Shown here piece after piece: positions 28,061-37,647 of a stretch of DNA of 39,933 nt (the first letter of the stretch is position 1; each line of letters begins with the position of its first letter). The stretch lies in assembly GCA_027002995.1 (NCBI GenBank), contig JALWZB010000123.1:1-39933 (forward strand), given 5' to 3'. The notes beneath the pieces are model-generated. The model searched no databases. It was not told where the DNA came from and worked only from the letters and a program-made list of their open reading frames with translations. This stretch comes from Desulfurococcales archaeon (lineage in GTDB: Archaea > Thermoproteota > Thermoprotei_A > Sulfolobales > NBVN01). A program made the translations under genes and the position numbers.

Positions 28061-28097
28061 CATAGTATTTCTTAGGGGGGTATTAAAAAATACTATG
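28061..28097 (-). promoter_or_regulatory. inverted repeat bracketing the pilin TATA box
   Basis: CATAGTATTT (28061-28070) and its perfect complement AAATACTATG (28088-28097) enclose a 17-nt spacer that on the minus strand contains TTTAATA, a TATA element placed about 27 nt before the expected start near 28057. The dyad is therefore centred on the promoter itself. I infer an operator; hairpin formation is an alternative but the region is mostly upstream of the transcript. Confidence 0.55.
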
Positions 28098-28165
28098 TTT
28101 AAGGAGTTTGTCCGTGAACAGTTATTACTTTATTAACTTTGTTATCAAGAGAATTATTCGGATAA

Positions 28166-28591
28166 CTATTTTGACTGAATGTAAGTAGTTAGGGCATTAT
28201 AAATGTCACCTGATTTCGTATATATTCTTATAGTATATAACGTGTGGGAGGCATAATTCTTTTTAAGAGTAATATTAACTATCTTCTCTTCCATTGGATT
28301 TACCTTGATGCTTATGTTTATTATTTCTTTACCTACTATTACTACCTTATATATTTCTGCAGGGGAATCACCTTGGTTAAGTAGATGAAGCCTGAGTATC
28401 CATGAGTTGCCTTGCTTTTCTATATAGGTGTCTGTAGCGTATATCTTCAGTATTTCTGGTTGCTTTACATTTGACGTTATAATGCCTTGGAGCCACCCTA
28501 TGAATGCTATTGATATAGATATTGCTACAGCTATTAGTACCATTATCGCAATTTCTTGGGAGATTCCCTTGCTCATTATCACTTTTATCAT
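28166..28591 (-). CDS. second small prepilin
   Basis: 141 aa. SKGISQEIAIMVLIAVAISISIAFIGWL is a class III signal with KG at the cleavage site and a hydrophobic helix. The ectodomain of about 100 residues is Lys/Ile-rich with several sequons and resembles the first pilin in order of elements (YKVVIVGKEI, YTIRIYTKSGDIYN) but is more AT-rich, suggesting a divergent or transferred copy. Starts at ATG 28591 (GGAGAGG only 1 nt away), GTG 28582 and ATG 28576 are all possible; the last gives the shortest N-region, common in prepilins. Confidence 0.75.
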   Translation of the reverse strand: MIKVIMSKGISQEIAIMVLIAVAISISIAFIGWLQGIITSNVKQPEILKIYATDTYIEKQGNSWILRLHLLNQGDSPAEIYKVVIVGKEIINISIKVNPMEEKIVNITLKKNYASHTLYTIRIYTKSGDIYNALTTYIQSK

Positions 28592-28729
28592 TCCTCTCCG
28601 AGTGTGGGTTTCCCTAATATGGTAAGTACCGCCTCCAGCTCTACTTAGTAGTTATTCTTTAGGCATAAATACTTCAGTCTTAATTCTAATAATGTATAAT
28701 GAAATAACATTTTGATTTTAGCTGTCCTG

Positions 28730-30517
28730 TTATAACCCGATTAAGGCGAGGGTTGCCAGTATTGTTATTGTTGAGAGTACCACCATTATTGCGGCGTGTT
28801 TGAATCCTGCCGCGACGCTTAACTCGCTTACTTTGCCTGCTACTAGCCCCATTATTACTGCATTGATTAGTGTTCCTGCCGAGAGCACCATTATTAGGGG
28901 TGCTAGGTCGTTAGGTGTTACGTTCTTGGAGCTCTGGAGTAGTAGGTTTATGATAATTATTGGTGACGCTGCTAGGAGCATTGTGCCGAAGTAGGGCATC
29001 ACTACGTAGGCTCTGAGCTTTCTCCTCATCTCTACTTCCGCTTCTGCTAGGTCCTGGGTGAAGCTTGAGAGGGCATCGATTATTTCTGGGGACCCGCCTC
29101 CTACGACTATTGAGTCTGCTAGGAAGCGGAATATCGTTATGACGAACCACTCCCGGACCCTTCTTAAGACCCTCCTTAAGGCGGTCTCTAGGCTCATGCC
29201 CGATGCTAGGGCCACTGCCGCCTTACTCACTATTGGTGTGAGGTTCCCGTAATCCCTGTTTGCTAGGGAAATGATGCATTTTTCTGGGCTAAGCCCTGTT
29301 TTCCTTGCTTCGCTGAGGTCCCTCAGGAAGTCTGCGGTGGCGTTTACTAGTCCTTTGCTTCCCCTCATTTCGCGCGTGTAGCTTATCCATGCTGGGACGA
29401 AAATAACCAGTAGCGCCATTGCTAAGGAGATTGTTACTGACTTTGCTTCTAACATGCCTATTCGCCCAGAGAAGATCCTATAGCCCCCTGTTACTACTAA
29501 TGTAGTGGCGAATGCTACGAAGGCGAAGGGTAGTGCCGTTAGTGCCACTAGGTAAGGACCGTATCTCTTTACGGGGGTTTTTGGTTGTGATGCGTGGGCC
29601 ATGAATAGCGTCATAGTGCCTAGTGCGGGTAGGCCTATGAAGTTATAGAGTGCGGGCATTAGTAAGTTGATTCTCGCAGTGCCGGAAAGCCTGCTGGCTT
29701 GTATGGCTGATAGCGTGCCGGATACTGAGAAGAACACGAATATAGTTATCGACATTATTACTCCTAGGATTATGTAAACCTCTAGGAAGGACCCTAATCT
29801 CTCTATTATTGCTTTAAGCTCCGTTGTCCTAGCTGCAAAGAGTTCCCTTGTCCTTGTTTCTAGGTAGTGAACCACGTCACCGCCACTTCTTAGGGTAGTT
29901 ACGTAGCCAAGCATCGTGTCCCTGAACTTCGTGCTTGGGTGGTACTTAGTGACTGCCTCTATTGCTGATAAGGGGTCCTTACCAAAGAACTTCATCTCCA
30001 TGACTATTCTTTTAGCTTCTTTCCTTATGGCTTTGAACACCTTTAGTTCGGAGACCCGCTCAAGGATCTTGTCGACGCTTACACCTCCTTTAACCATTGT
30101 TGAGACATACGCCATGAAGAATGGGAGTTCATTATCTACCTCAGCTTTCCTGGAGGATGCCAGGCTCGCCGGGTAGCCTATACCTATAGCGAAAACCATT
30201 GCGGGGACAACAGCTTCAATTATTAACATTATTACTAACGTGACCGTAGTTATGGGAATCACTAAGGTAAGCGTCGCTAATATTATGCCTAGTATAAATG
30301 CTGCTAATGCCGTGTACAAGATTATTCTTGAGGCAAATATCACTGGATGCTCGCTGATCCCTGCCTTGAGAATCGCCTTATCGAGTTCAAATTTCTTCGC
30401 TAGACCCTTCCCCCACTTCTCAAAGAGTGCTAAAGCTACAGCATCCAGAACCTCCCTAGTTGTCGGCTTCCTAACCTTTAAGCGCCTCCTCGAGATCCCT
30501 GCTGCATGCGACCCCAT
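28730..30517 (-). CDS. TadC/FlaJ-like pilus assembly platform protein
   Basis: About 595 aa, an integral membrane protein with two copies of the type II secretion F (T2SSF) domain: EVDNELPFFMAYVSTMVKGG...FGKDPLSAIEA in the first half and DFLRDLSEARKTGLSPEKC in the second, each followed by pairs of hydrophobic segments. It is the inner-membrane partner of the ATPase; cytoplasmic loops contact the motor while the pore carries the growing fibre. ATG 30517 has GAGGTG 9 nt upstream; GTG 30529 is four codons earlier. It is transcribed on its own strand, far from its ATPase partner and divergent from the large surface protein. Confidence 0.9.
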   Translation of the reverse strand: MGSHAAGISRRRLKVRKPTTREVLDAVALALFEKWGKGLAKKFELDKAILKAGISEHPVIFASRIILYTALAAFILGIILATLTLVIPITTVTLVIMLIIEAVVPAMVFAIGIGYPASLASSRKAEVDNELPFFMAYVSTMVKGGVSVDKILERVSELKVFKAIRKEAKRIVMEMKFFGKDPLSAIEAVTKYHPSTKFRDTMLGYVTTLRSGGDVVHYLETRTRELFAARTTELKAIIERLGSFLEVYIILGVIMSITIFVFFSVSGTLSAIQASRLSGTARINLLMPALYNFIGLPALGTMTLFMAHASQPKTPVKRYGPYLVALTALPFAFVAFATTLVVTGGYRIFSGRIGMLEAKSVTISLAMALLVIFVPAWISYTREMRGSKGLVNATADFLRDLSEARKTGLSPEKCIISLANRDYGNLTPIVSKAAVALASGMSLETALRRVLRRVREWFVITIFRFLADSIVVGGGSPEIIDALSSFTQDLAEAEVEMRRKLRAYVVMPYFGTMLLAASPIIIINLLLQSSKNVTPNDLAPLIMVLSAGTLINAVIMGLVAGKVSELSVAAGFKHAAIMVVLSTITILATLALIGL

Positions 30518-30753
30518 CCCGGCAAGCACCTCAAACTACTAACCTCTTAGTCAGGAACACTCAAAACTTTTCCTATTCCTCACATGACTTCTTTGGTTCT
30601 TAAACCTTAATGTTCTCCTATCAAATCAAATAGCTTTTTAGAACATTCTCTTAAAACCTTATAGTAGAAATGAAATGATAATCAAACTTAAAAGTAAGGT
30701 ATCTTTTATTTTTCTTGACGTAGGATACGCAGTAAGATTGGGGGGTAACGAGC
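30518..30753. promoter_or_regulatory. divergent promoter region of platform gene and surface protein gene
   Basis: AT-rich, no ORF. On the plus strand CTTAAAAG (about 30687) and CTTTTATTTTT (about 30703-30713) are TATA candidates for the 1024-aa gene; on the minus strand GGTTTAAGAACC (30594-30605 region) is a candidate for the platform gene. GGTTCTTAAACC is nearly palindromic. No experimental basis for choosing. Confidence 0.35.
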
Positions 30754-33700
30754 TTGAGGAGGAGCATGAAATTCTGCTTACCTGTGGCGATTTCCCTTAT
30801 ACTTATTTCTGTGGCTTCCTACTTCTTACTAGTCCTTAGCAGTGTAACCACTGCAGAGGTGGTAACTAATCCCTATGCGTACAGCGTGAATATCTCCATA
30901 AAGCCTGTTGCGGTATACGCGTTGTCTCCGCAGAAGGTATTCTTGGTAGGTACCGCCAACGGATCCACAGTTGTTGAGATACTAAATGTAAGTAATCCCC
31001 TAGCACAACCTGAGGTGTTACAATCCTACCCGCTCGTAGGTAATCCAACGGTCGTTGCGACAAACGGCTACCCCGTGGCGCGAATAGCTGTTGGAACAGA
31101 TGCTGGTGACTTAGTTCTTTTCAAGGTGGATGGCGGGAGAGTATATTTGCTTCTTCACGCCGTACTAGGAACTGACTTCTCAATAAGCAAGTTATTAATA
31201 CTTAAGGGCACAAAGGATTACAAACTCGCCGTAATGGCTGTTGAAGGCAAAGCACCTAAAGGAGGTGTATGCACGAAGTGTCATGTCTACGTGTTTGACG
31301 AACTATCAGGCGGTGCGATGAGGATAGGGCTTAATGAAGGAAACGCATCTCTTACAATAAATAATGTGTTACCACAGGACATCTCAGCCGCACTCGTCGT
31401 AAGTAATGGTAATTACTATTACGATGCGCAAAAGTTCGTTGTTACATGGTTACCAGCTAAATTCTACATAATCTTAGTGAATGCAACATATGTAACTAAA
31501 AACGGCACTATAGAGAAAGCAAGACACGCCTTAGTAGACATCATTACGTATAATAAGGAGTTACATGAAATGTACCACTACGGCATCAACCTAGGGAGAG
31601 ACGGCACGGCAGAAATACCGGTTCCCTGGGGATTTGATGCTAACTTAACACTTATGGATGTAGACGGAAGAAAGTATACTAAACATATTGAGGCTCCGAA
31701 CATAAGCGAGGTGACTAAGGTTTATGTGTCCTTCAAACTCAATGCTCCACCAGTAACTGCCGAAGCATCAACATTATATACCGTTCCCCCATATGAACTG
31801 GCAACTCCCCACATAATCAACGTTAACAACATACCAAATTCATTTAATACCGTAACATCCCTTAATGACACCCGAATAAACCCGGCGTCAACAGGGCTCT
31901 CCTTACTTAAAGGTGCCAGTTCATCTAACTTTGTCCTCTACTACTATGATCCATCCACAGGAGAGGCCCACATTGAGGTTTATACTCCATCATTCGAAAA
32001 ACTAAGCGAAGTCTCTGACTACGTTGGCGTTAAGCTAAATTCTTTAGGTGCTTTCACGTACCCCGACGAGAAAATCGTCATAACAGCGTACAAGGAAGGC
32101 AAGATAAAATATTACATAGCGTCTGATGATTCGTACAAATTCTTCTACGAACTAACACTCGGAGGCACATTAAATAAGGTGGAAATAGTCCCATCCACCG
32201 AAGGTTACTACTATATAGCCCACACAACTACAGGACTTCAGGTGGTTCGCACATACCCATACCAAGTACCTATCCTCAGGTACGGAACTAGAGTAAATTA
32301 TGCAGAGGGATCCATAGACGGCGACATCGGCGGGAACTTAAATTACGGTGTCGTGGCGTACAGTAATCGCCTTATTGTTCTGCGGAATATTGCCCCACTA
32401 ATTAAAGGAGGGAAACCCACTAACTTAGAATCAATAAGTGTGCCGAAACTCTACGTGAAGGTGAATCCTCCTGAAGGCTTATCTGTGAATGGAACTAAGG
32501 TTTCCTTAATATATCCTGGAGGGATCTTAGAGAAAATCTTGAAGAAAAGCGATATCGCCGTATTTCCAAACATACTGCCTAATGAAAATTACACGTTGAT
32601 TGTGAACTACACCGAGCCTTATGTGAATAAAGTTGTGTTGAACATCACTCCAACAGAATATAAGGACATATATATTACAGTAAACCTTACCTATAAACTG
32701 TATTCCTTAAAGCTGAACATCAGAGACTCTGTGAGTGGTACTGAAATAATAGCCCCTTATGATGTCCTAGTCGACAATAAAGTTGTGTTGAAGAACATAA
32801 AGGATAGTACATTAACACTCCCCGTGGTCTACGGGAACCACACCATAACCATTAGGCCAGCAAGCGGCTACGAGAATGTTTATGAGGAATCAACCATACA
32901 TACGTACGTAACAGGGAACACTACTGCTAACATTACGTTAACCAGGAAGAAGTACACTCTCAACGTCGTGGTGATGGATAAGTATTCGAAGAGATTACTT
33001 GCACCAGTAGTTGTTGAAGTAGCTAAAGGTGTGTCAAAGATCATTGGTTTCGGTGGAACTAAGGCGTCATTCATACTACCATACGGTAATTACGTTATTC
33101 ACGTCTCGCCCTTGAAGGGATATAGTAATATATACCTGCCCACTACTGCGAGCGTTACGCTAAATAAGCCGAGTACCGTGACATTAGTCCTTGACAGAGT
33201 GAAATATACTCTCAACATATCCATTAAAGACGTAACAACTGGTGTCCTAGCGGGGTTATTCGATGTTTACGTTAATGGAAGTAAGGTTGCATCAGGTGTG
33301 AGGAGCCTAACCAATATTACCCTACCATACGGCGTTTACGTAGTATCAGTAACTCCGGAACCTAAGTACGCAAACGTTTACAGTACCCCCCGCCCACAGA
33401 CCGTCAAAGTATTCAATAACACTGAAGTTACCTTTAAGTTAAGTAGGAAGTTCTTCAAGATAAAAATCATTGTTGTCGACGATGTGGGGGCACCTATAAA
33501 GAATGCTGAGGTGAGATTCTTCAGCATAGACAAGGGCACTTATATCTCAACACTACTGACTGACGCTTCAGGAACTGTTCAAGGATCACTATTTTATGGG
33601 GGTTACAGGATTGATATCCTAGCTAAAGGGTTCTACCCCGCCCACCGGAACCTTATATTGAATAAAGATACTGAACTCACAATAACGCTTCAGCCACAAT

Positions 33701-33828
33701 TACTCACTGTAATAATGCGGTACGCAATAATAATTATAGTAGTGTGTATAGCTGCAATAGCAATAGTAGCCATCCTTAAGATAAAGGCCAAGATTGCTGA
33801 AAGATTACCTAAGGAGGAACTCTTTTAA
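30754..33828 (+). CDS. 1024-aa membrane-anchored surface protein with tandem beta-sandwich repeats
   Basis: N-terminal basic residues and a hydrophobic signal/anchor (about 7-35), a large extracytoplasmic region with many N-x-S/T sequons, and a C-terminal transmembrane helix (about 985-1008) with a basic cytoplasmic tail. Residues 40-500 are beta-rich; VGTDAGDLVLFKVDGGRVY recalls propeller-type strands. Residues about 650-980 hold four tandem modules with starts 252, 252 and 249 nt apart (32701, 32953, 33205, 33454), each with LNI.D, LPYG.Y and GY.NVY-like signatures, resembling PEGA or carboxypeptidase-regulatory (CNA_B-like) domains. It may be a scaffold, S-layer-linked or adhesion protein. 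TTG 30754 follows GGGGGG. The role in the pilus is only inferred. Confidence 0.65.
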   Translation: MRRSMKFCLPVAISLILISVASYFLLVLSSVTTAEVVTNPYAYSVNISIKPVAVYALSPQKVFLVGTANGSTVVEILNVSNPLAQPEVLQSYPLVGNPTVVATNGYPVARIAVGTDAGDLVLFKVDGGRVYLLLHAVLGTDFSISKLLILKGTKDYKLAVMAVEGKAPKGGVCTKCHVYVFDELSGGAMRIGLNEGNASLTINNVLPQDISAALVVSNGNYYYDAQKFVVTWLPAKFYIILVNATYVTKNGTIEKARHALVDIITYNKELHEMYHYGINLGRDGTAEIPVPWGFDANLTLMDVDGRKYTKHIEAPNISEVTKVYVSFKLNAPPVTAEASTLYTVPPYELATPHIINVNNIPNSFNTVTSLNDTRINPASTGLSLLKGASSSNFVLYYYDPSTGEAHIEVYTPSFEKLSEVSDYVGVKLNSLGAFTYPDEKIVITAYKEGKIKYYIASDDSYKFFYELTLGGTLNKVEIVPSTEGYYYIAHTTTGLQVVRTYPYQVPILRYGTRVNYAEGSIDGDIGGNLNYGVVAYSNRLIVLRNIAPLIKGGKPTNLESISVPKLYVKVNPPEGLSVNGTKVSLIYPGGILEKILKKSDIAVFPNILPNENYTLIVNYTEPYVNKVVLNITPTEYKDIYITVNLTYKLYSLKLNIRDSVSGTEIIAPYDVLVDNKVVLKNIKDSTLTLPVVYGNHTITIRPASGYENVYEESTIHTYVTGNTTANITLTRKKYTLNVVVMDKYSKRLLAPVVVEVAKGVSKIIGFGGTKASFILPYGNYVIHVSPLKGYSNIYLPTTASVTLNKPSTVTLVLDRVKYTLNISIKDVTTGVLAGLFDVYVNGSKVASGVRSLTNITLPYGVYVVSVTPEPKYANVYSTPRPQTVKVFNNTEVTFKLSRKFFKIKIIVVDDVGAPIKNAEVRFFSIDKGTYISTLLTDASGTVQGSLFYGGYRIDILAKGFYPAHRNLILNKDTELTITLQPQLLTVIMRYAIIIIVVCIAAIAIVAILKIKAKIAERLPKEELF
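32701..33696 (+). repeat. four tandem beta-sandwich modules inside the 1024-aa protein
   Basis: Protein-level repeat of about 84 residues, units starting at YSLKLNI (32701), YTLNVVV (32953), YTLNISI (33205) and FKIKIIV (33454). Spacings of 252, 252 and 249 nt are nearly constant. DNA identity between units is low, so the duplication is old. A weaker unit may precede (LYVKVNPPEG, about 32446). Confidence 0.75.
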
Positions 33829-33952
33829 ACTCACCAGACGATGCTAAGCAACGACCTTTCTTAGGCGATAAAATCACAACCCGAAAATTAAATAACGTAA
33901 ATAATTACGGTTGAGACTTACTTTATCGGGTAGTAACACCAAGGTGTGCGCG

Positions 33953-34384
33953 GTGAAGGGCGGAAGTCCTGCCATATCATCTCTGGTTGTTGAGATCTTA
34001 ATACTGATCCTTACGGCAATACTTGTGCCCTTAGTTATCATGTGGGTTATAGGGGTCTGGCAAACAACAGAAGAATCTTTTTCACTAACGCCCACCTTAC
34101 ACGTCGCCCAGAACTCTACAGGCAATCCAATCCTGGTACTACACATCACTAATAATGGGAAGGACTCTGATGCTATAATACGTATAGCTATAAAGGCGGG
34201 TAATGGTTACTACATCAACACCACAACGATCAGCATACCCGGAGGGTTCACAGGGTCCGTAATCGTAGGGGGTTGGGAAATAAGCGGTAACCCGCAAGCG
34301 CTAAAACCTGGTGAAACGTACCGTGTGTACATATATACGAAAGTACATGGCATGTTACTTTATGATGTAGTAGCCTCGACATAG
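33953..34384 (+). CDS. pilin-like protein
   Basis: 143 aa. The sequence after the GTG 33953 start, MKGGSPAISSLVVEILILI, looks like a short class III signal with KGG at the cleavage site and a hydrophobic helix of about 25 residues. The ectodomain (LTPTLHVAQNSTGNPILVLHITNNGKDSD) contains sequons and resembles the ectodomain of the second small pilin (INNGxDSDAIIRI...YRVYIYTK). GTG 33953 follows AAGGTG at 6 nt; the track's TTG 33911 would give an unlikely long N-terminus. It lies after the 1024-aa gene on the same strand, so the two may be a unit. Confidence 0.65.
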   Translation: MKGGSPAISSLVVEILILILTAILVPLVIMWVIGVWQTTEESFSLTPTLHVAQNSTGNPILVLHITNNGKDSDAIIRIAIKAGNGYYINTTTISIPGGFTGSVIVGGWEISGNPQALKPGETYRVYIYTKVHGMLLYDVVAST

Positions 34385-34445
34385 CCTCCTCCCTGTTCTC
34401 AATAGCATATTAATCACTACTTACCTAAACTAGAGGGAGGACATA

Positions 34446-35744
34446 ATGTTCGCACACACGTTGCTGAATAAAGTCATTGAAATCACACGCAACCACAACC
34501 GATGGAGAAGAATTGAGTGTATTAATTTGATAGCGTCTGAGAACGTCATGTCTCCCTTGGCGGAGGCCGCATACTTTACTGACATGATGCACCGGTACGC
34601 AGAGGGCAAGCCTGGGAAGAGGTACTACCAGGGCAACATCTACACTGACCAGATAGAATTGCTGGTGATGGAGCTCATGTCTAACTTGCTTCAGGTGAAG
34701 TATGTCGAGCCTAGACCCATAAGCGGGACAATAGCCAACGCGGTCGTGTTCAGGAACCTCGCTAATCCAGGTGATAAAGCACTAATAGCGCCTGTTCAGG
34801 CTGGTGCACACGTTTCACACACGCGTTTCGGTACATTAGGTGCGTTAGGCATCGAACAGGTAGAGTTACCCTTTGACATGGAGCGCTGGAATATAGACGT
34901 TGATAAGGCTGTTAAGATGATTGAGGAAGTGAAACCTAAGTTCGTTACCTTAGGCGCTAGCGTCTACATGTTCCCTCACCCAACTAAGGAGATAGCCGAG
35001 GCAGCACACGCTGTCGGTGCTAAGGTAGTCCATGACGTTGCCCACGTTCTAGGACTAATAACCGGTAAGAGGTGGCCTAATCCCGTACATGAGGGTGCCG
35101 ATGTTGCCACATCGTCAACACATAAGACATTTCCGGGCCCGCAGGGCGGGCTGATATTCACAAATGATAAGGCACTATATAAGGCAGTAGCTAAGACCGT
35201 ATTCCCGTGGTTCGTCAGCAACCACCACCTTCATAGATTGCCCGCGATGGCTGTAACCGCCATTGAGATGATGGAGTTCGGTGAGGCGTATGCTGACCAG
35301 ATAGTGAGGAATGCTAGGGCATTCGCGGAGGCACTGGCGGAGGAGGGCTTCAAGATACCGACAGAACACCTAGGTTTCACACAGTCCCACACCTTCGTAG
35401 TTGACGTGAGGGAATTAGGTGGCGGGGCTAAGGCAGCTAAGCTACTGGAGGATGCGAACATCATACTGAACAAGAATCTACTCCCATGGGACCCGCCTGA
35501 AGCCGTTAAGAACCCCAGCGGCTTGAGGATAGGTGTGCAAGAGATGACTAGGTTCGGCATGAAGGAAAGCGACTTCAAGGAACTGGCTAGGTTCTTCAGA
35601 GAAGTGCTAATAGAGGGCAAGGATCCGGCAGAGATCAAGAAGAAAGTCATAGAATTCCGGAAGAACTTCCTGGAGGTTAAGTACGGATACGACATACCTG
35701 AGGAATTCCAAGACAGCTCACTGAAGGTGCCGATGCTGTTATGA
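34446..35744 (+). CDS. glyA: serine hydroxymethyltransferase
   Basis: PLP enzyme that interconverts serine and glycine with a tetrahydrofolate or tetrahydropterin one-carbon carrier. 432 aa, complete. The PLP-lysine motif [12 protein letters not shown] is around residue 226; other motifs are [15 protein letters not shown] and [13 protein letters not shown] 34446 follows GGAGG (GGGAGGACATA). The end (ATGA) overlaps the next gene's start by 4 nt, giving tight coupling. Confidence 0.97.
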   Translation: MFAHTLLNKVIEITRNHNRWRRIECINLIASENVMSPLAEAAYFTDMMHRYAEGKPGKRYYQGNIYTDQIELLVMELMSNLLQVKYVEPRPISGTIANAVVFRNLANPGDKALIAPVQAGAHVSHTRFGTLGALGIEQVELPFDMERWNIDVDKAVKMIEEVKPKFVTLGASVYMFPHPTKEIAEAAHAVGAKVVHDVAHVLGLITGKRWPNPVHEGADVATSSTHKTFPGPQGGLIFTNDKALYKAVAKTVFPWFVSNHHLHRLPAMAVTAIEMMEFGEAYADQIVRNARAFAEALAEEGFKIPTEHLGFTQSHTFVVDVRELGGGAKAAKLLEDANIILNKNLLPWDPPEAVKNPSGLRIGVQEMTRFGMKESDFKELARFFREVLIEGKDPAEIKKKVIEFRKNFLEVKYGYDIPEEFQDSSLKVPMLL

Positions 35745-36565
35745 CCCTCACTAGGGAGCATACGGGTAAGGTTCACTGGAACCTTCTCAAGTGGGTGGAG
35801 CTCGCTGAGGATCTTAGGAGGATTAAAACGCACGCCATTTTCTTCCCTGTAGGTAGCGTAGAACAGCATGGTCCGCACCTCCCCCTAGGTCTTGACTACA
35901 TCATAGCAGACGAGGTCAGCAGTAGGGCATGCCGGAAGTTACAGGCGAGGGGTATCCTGGCGTTGAAGCTCCCTCCACTACCCTTCGGCATGAGTAGCAT
36001 GTGGGGAGCATACCCTGGCACAATAACGCTCTCGGCCGAAACACTGTACGGCGTAGTGAGAGATGTCCTGCACTCACTATGGAAGTCGGGCGTTAGGCTC
36101 GTGGTAATAGTGAACGGCCACGCCGGTAACGCGGACCTGCTTAGAGTGGTTGCTAGGGACTCTGCTGAGGGGTTCGAGGGCTTGACCGTAGCTGTAGTCA
36201 CTGTGTGGGAGATTGTTGGCGACTTAATCAAGGAGTTGTTCCAGACACCGTTCTTCCACGCCGACGAAGTTGAGACAAGCGTTGCGTTGGCCCTTAACTT
36301 GCCCGTTGGCGAGCCTCCGAGAAGCGCTCCTCAACCAAGTGAGTTTAGGATGTATAGTGAGGAGTGGCACTCACTGGATCTAACGACCCGGCCCAAAGCG
36401 TATGTGTACTCAAAGGAATCCTCGAGAGTTGTTGGTCTCGGCGCCTTCGGCTCACCGTCCTTAGCAACCAAGGATAAAGGTCTGAAACTTCTGGAGGGGA
36501 TGGAGTCTAGGATCGTCAAATTCGTAACCGACTTACTCCACGGACTTGAACGTAAAATGATTTAA
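35741..36565 (+). CDS. creatininase/creatinine amidohydrolase family protein
   Basis: 274 aa. [19 protein letters not shown] provides the metal-ligand Glu, His and Asp, and VIVNGHAGN the later histidine. The family hydrolyses amide bonds; archaeal members include the deformylase ArfB (FAPy-type substrate in riboflavin/F420 synthesis), but the substrate here is not determined. Its start ATG 35741 overlaps the stop of glyA (ATGA), so co-translation is likely; a one-carbon link (formyl group/folate) would fit but is inference. Confidence 0.85.
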   Translation: MTLTREHTGKVHWNLLKWVELAEDLRRIKTHAIFFPVGSVEQHGPHLPLGLDYIIADEVSSRACRKLQARGILALKLPPLPFGMSSMWGAYPGTITLSAETLYGVVRDVLHSLWKSGVRLVVIVNGHAGNADLLRVVARDSAEGFEGLTVAVVTVWEIVGDLIKELFQTPFFHADEVETSVALALNLPVGEPPRSAPQPSEFRMYSEEWHSLDLTTRPKAYVYSKESSRVVGLGAFGSPSLATKDKGLKLLEGMESRIVKFVTDLLHGLERKMI

Positions 36566-36567
36566 CA

Positions 36568-37248
36568 CTAACCTATAATCCGGTATTCTCTGCCTGCGTG
36601 AAGGTACACTAGTCCCTCCTTAATTAGGGAGTCGAGCAAGCCCCTCTCCTCGGGACTCATCTTCTCAATTTCACCAACACTTAACGGAAACTTTTTCTTG
36701 AACTTGTCAAGGAACTCTGGATTAACTAAGTAATCCCCAATGGGTATCGCTACACCCTCATTGACGTACACTTCAATAGGTTTGCTCGCAAGTTTCCTGG
36801 CCTCACTTAGCGTGACCAGACCCTTGCTGGACAAGATACTTAATAACGGATCAGTGGCTTTCTTGTCTTTCCTCTGTCTTGCCTTATGTGTCGGTATACC
36901 CTTCTTTAGTAAGTTTATTTCCTGCTCTAACCGATCAACCCTGGCTTTAAGTTCCATCACCATTGATTTTAGTTCCTCAATAACGCCAACAAGTTCAGCT
37001 ACCGAAGCACTGGATCGCGAGTCGCTGCCTCCGCCTTGAGTTGCTTCAACATCGTCCAACGCTGGGAAACCCACTCTAACTAAGTACCCGCCTCTCGACG
37101 AGCGTATCACGTAGCCAGCTTCCCTAAGCCTGAGTAACGCATGACGAACAACATTGTAGGGCAGACCTAAGGCGTCTGCTACCTCCCTAGGTGTGGCGCC
37201 CGGATTGTTCTTCAGGAACGCTAGTACTTTTCTGTCAACGCCGCTCAA
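36568..37248 (-). CDS. winged-helix plus coiled-coil protein
   Basis: 226 aa. The N-terminal winged helix (TPREVADALGLPYNVVRHALLRLREAGYV) is followed by a coiled coil (about 85-115, ELVGVIEELKSMVMELKARVDRLEQEINLLKKG), a basic link, and a C-terminal domain (SKPIEVYVNEGVAIPIGDYLV) unknown to me. The coiled coil implies dimers. Probably DNA-binding; the target is unknown. TTG 37248. It diverges from a small gene (37303) with a 54-bp gap, so it may regulate itself and that gene. Confidence 0.65.
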   Translation of the reverse strand: MSGVDRKVLAFLKNNPGATPREVADALGLPYNVVRHALLRLREAGYVIRSSRGGYLVRVGFPALDDVEATQGGGSDSRSSASVAELVGVIEELKSMVMELKARVDRLEQEINLLKKGIPTHKARQRKDKKATDPLLSILSSKGLVTLSEARKLASKPIEVYVNEGVAIPIGDYLVNPEFLDKFKKKFPLSVGEIEKMSPEERGLLDSLIKEGLVYLHAGREYRIIG

Positions 37249-37302
37249 GACATCATCAAGAGATATAGGTTTGCTAACCTAATAAAGTGTGGTCGAAGGT
37301 GC

Positions 37303-37647
37303 ATGGGCAGGTCAACGGAGGAGAAGGTTCGAGAGATCGTTGAACTAATTGATGAGAGTGATGATTACTGGCGTAAGGCCGCATTCTACTCTGACCCTGA
37401 CGTCAGCGCGCTACTCGATAGCCTTTACGAAAGGTGGGAATCCAGTAACATGCAGGGGGTCCCCCTAGACTACGCGACTGATGAGGAGGTGGACTTCCTT
37501 TACCATAAGGCTAAGTCATTGACGCGTGAGGACGCGAGAAGGAGTGAACGTGCATTTATTAAAAAGTCCATGGGTATTGACGAGGGAATTCATAAGGGTA
37601 GTAGTGAGAAGCGTCGTAAGAGAAGGTTTTTCGGTCTGCTCCCTTAA
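37303..37647 (+). CDS. small charged protein of unknown function
   Basis: 114 aa, mostly helical and highly charged, with a basic C-terminal KRRKRRFF cluster. No motif recognised. ATG 37303 follows AAGGTGC. Its stop shares TTAA with the stop of serS. Divergent from the winged-helix/coiled-coil gene. Confidence 0.6.
   Translation: MGRSTEEKVREIVELIDESDDYWRKAAFYSDPDVSALLDSLYERWESSNMQGVPLDYATDEEVDFLYHKAKSLTREDARRSERAFIKKSMGIDEGIHKGSSEKRRKRRFFGLLP

Noticed and set aside
35231-35878. 215-aa minus-strand ORF across glyA
   Set aside because: Antisense shadow of glyA and the creatininase gene, without a ribosome binding site or recognised domain.
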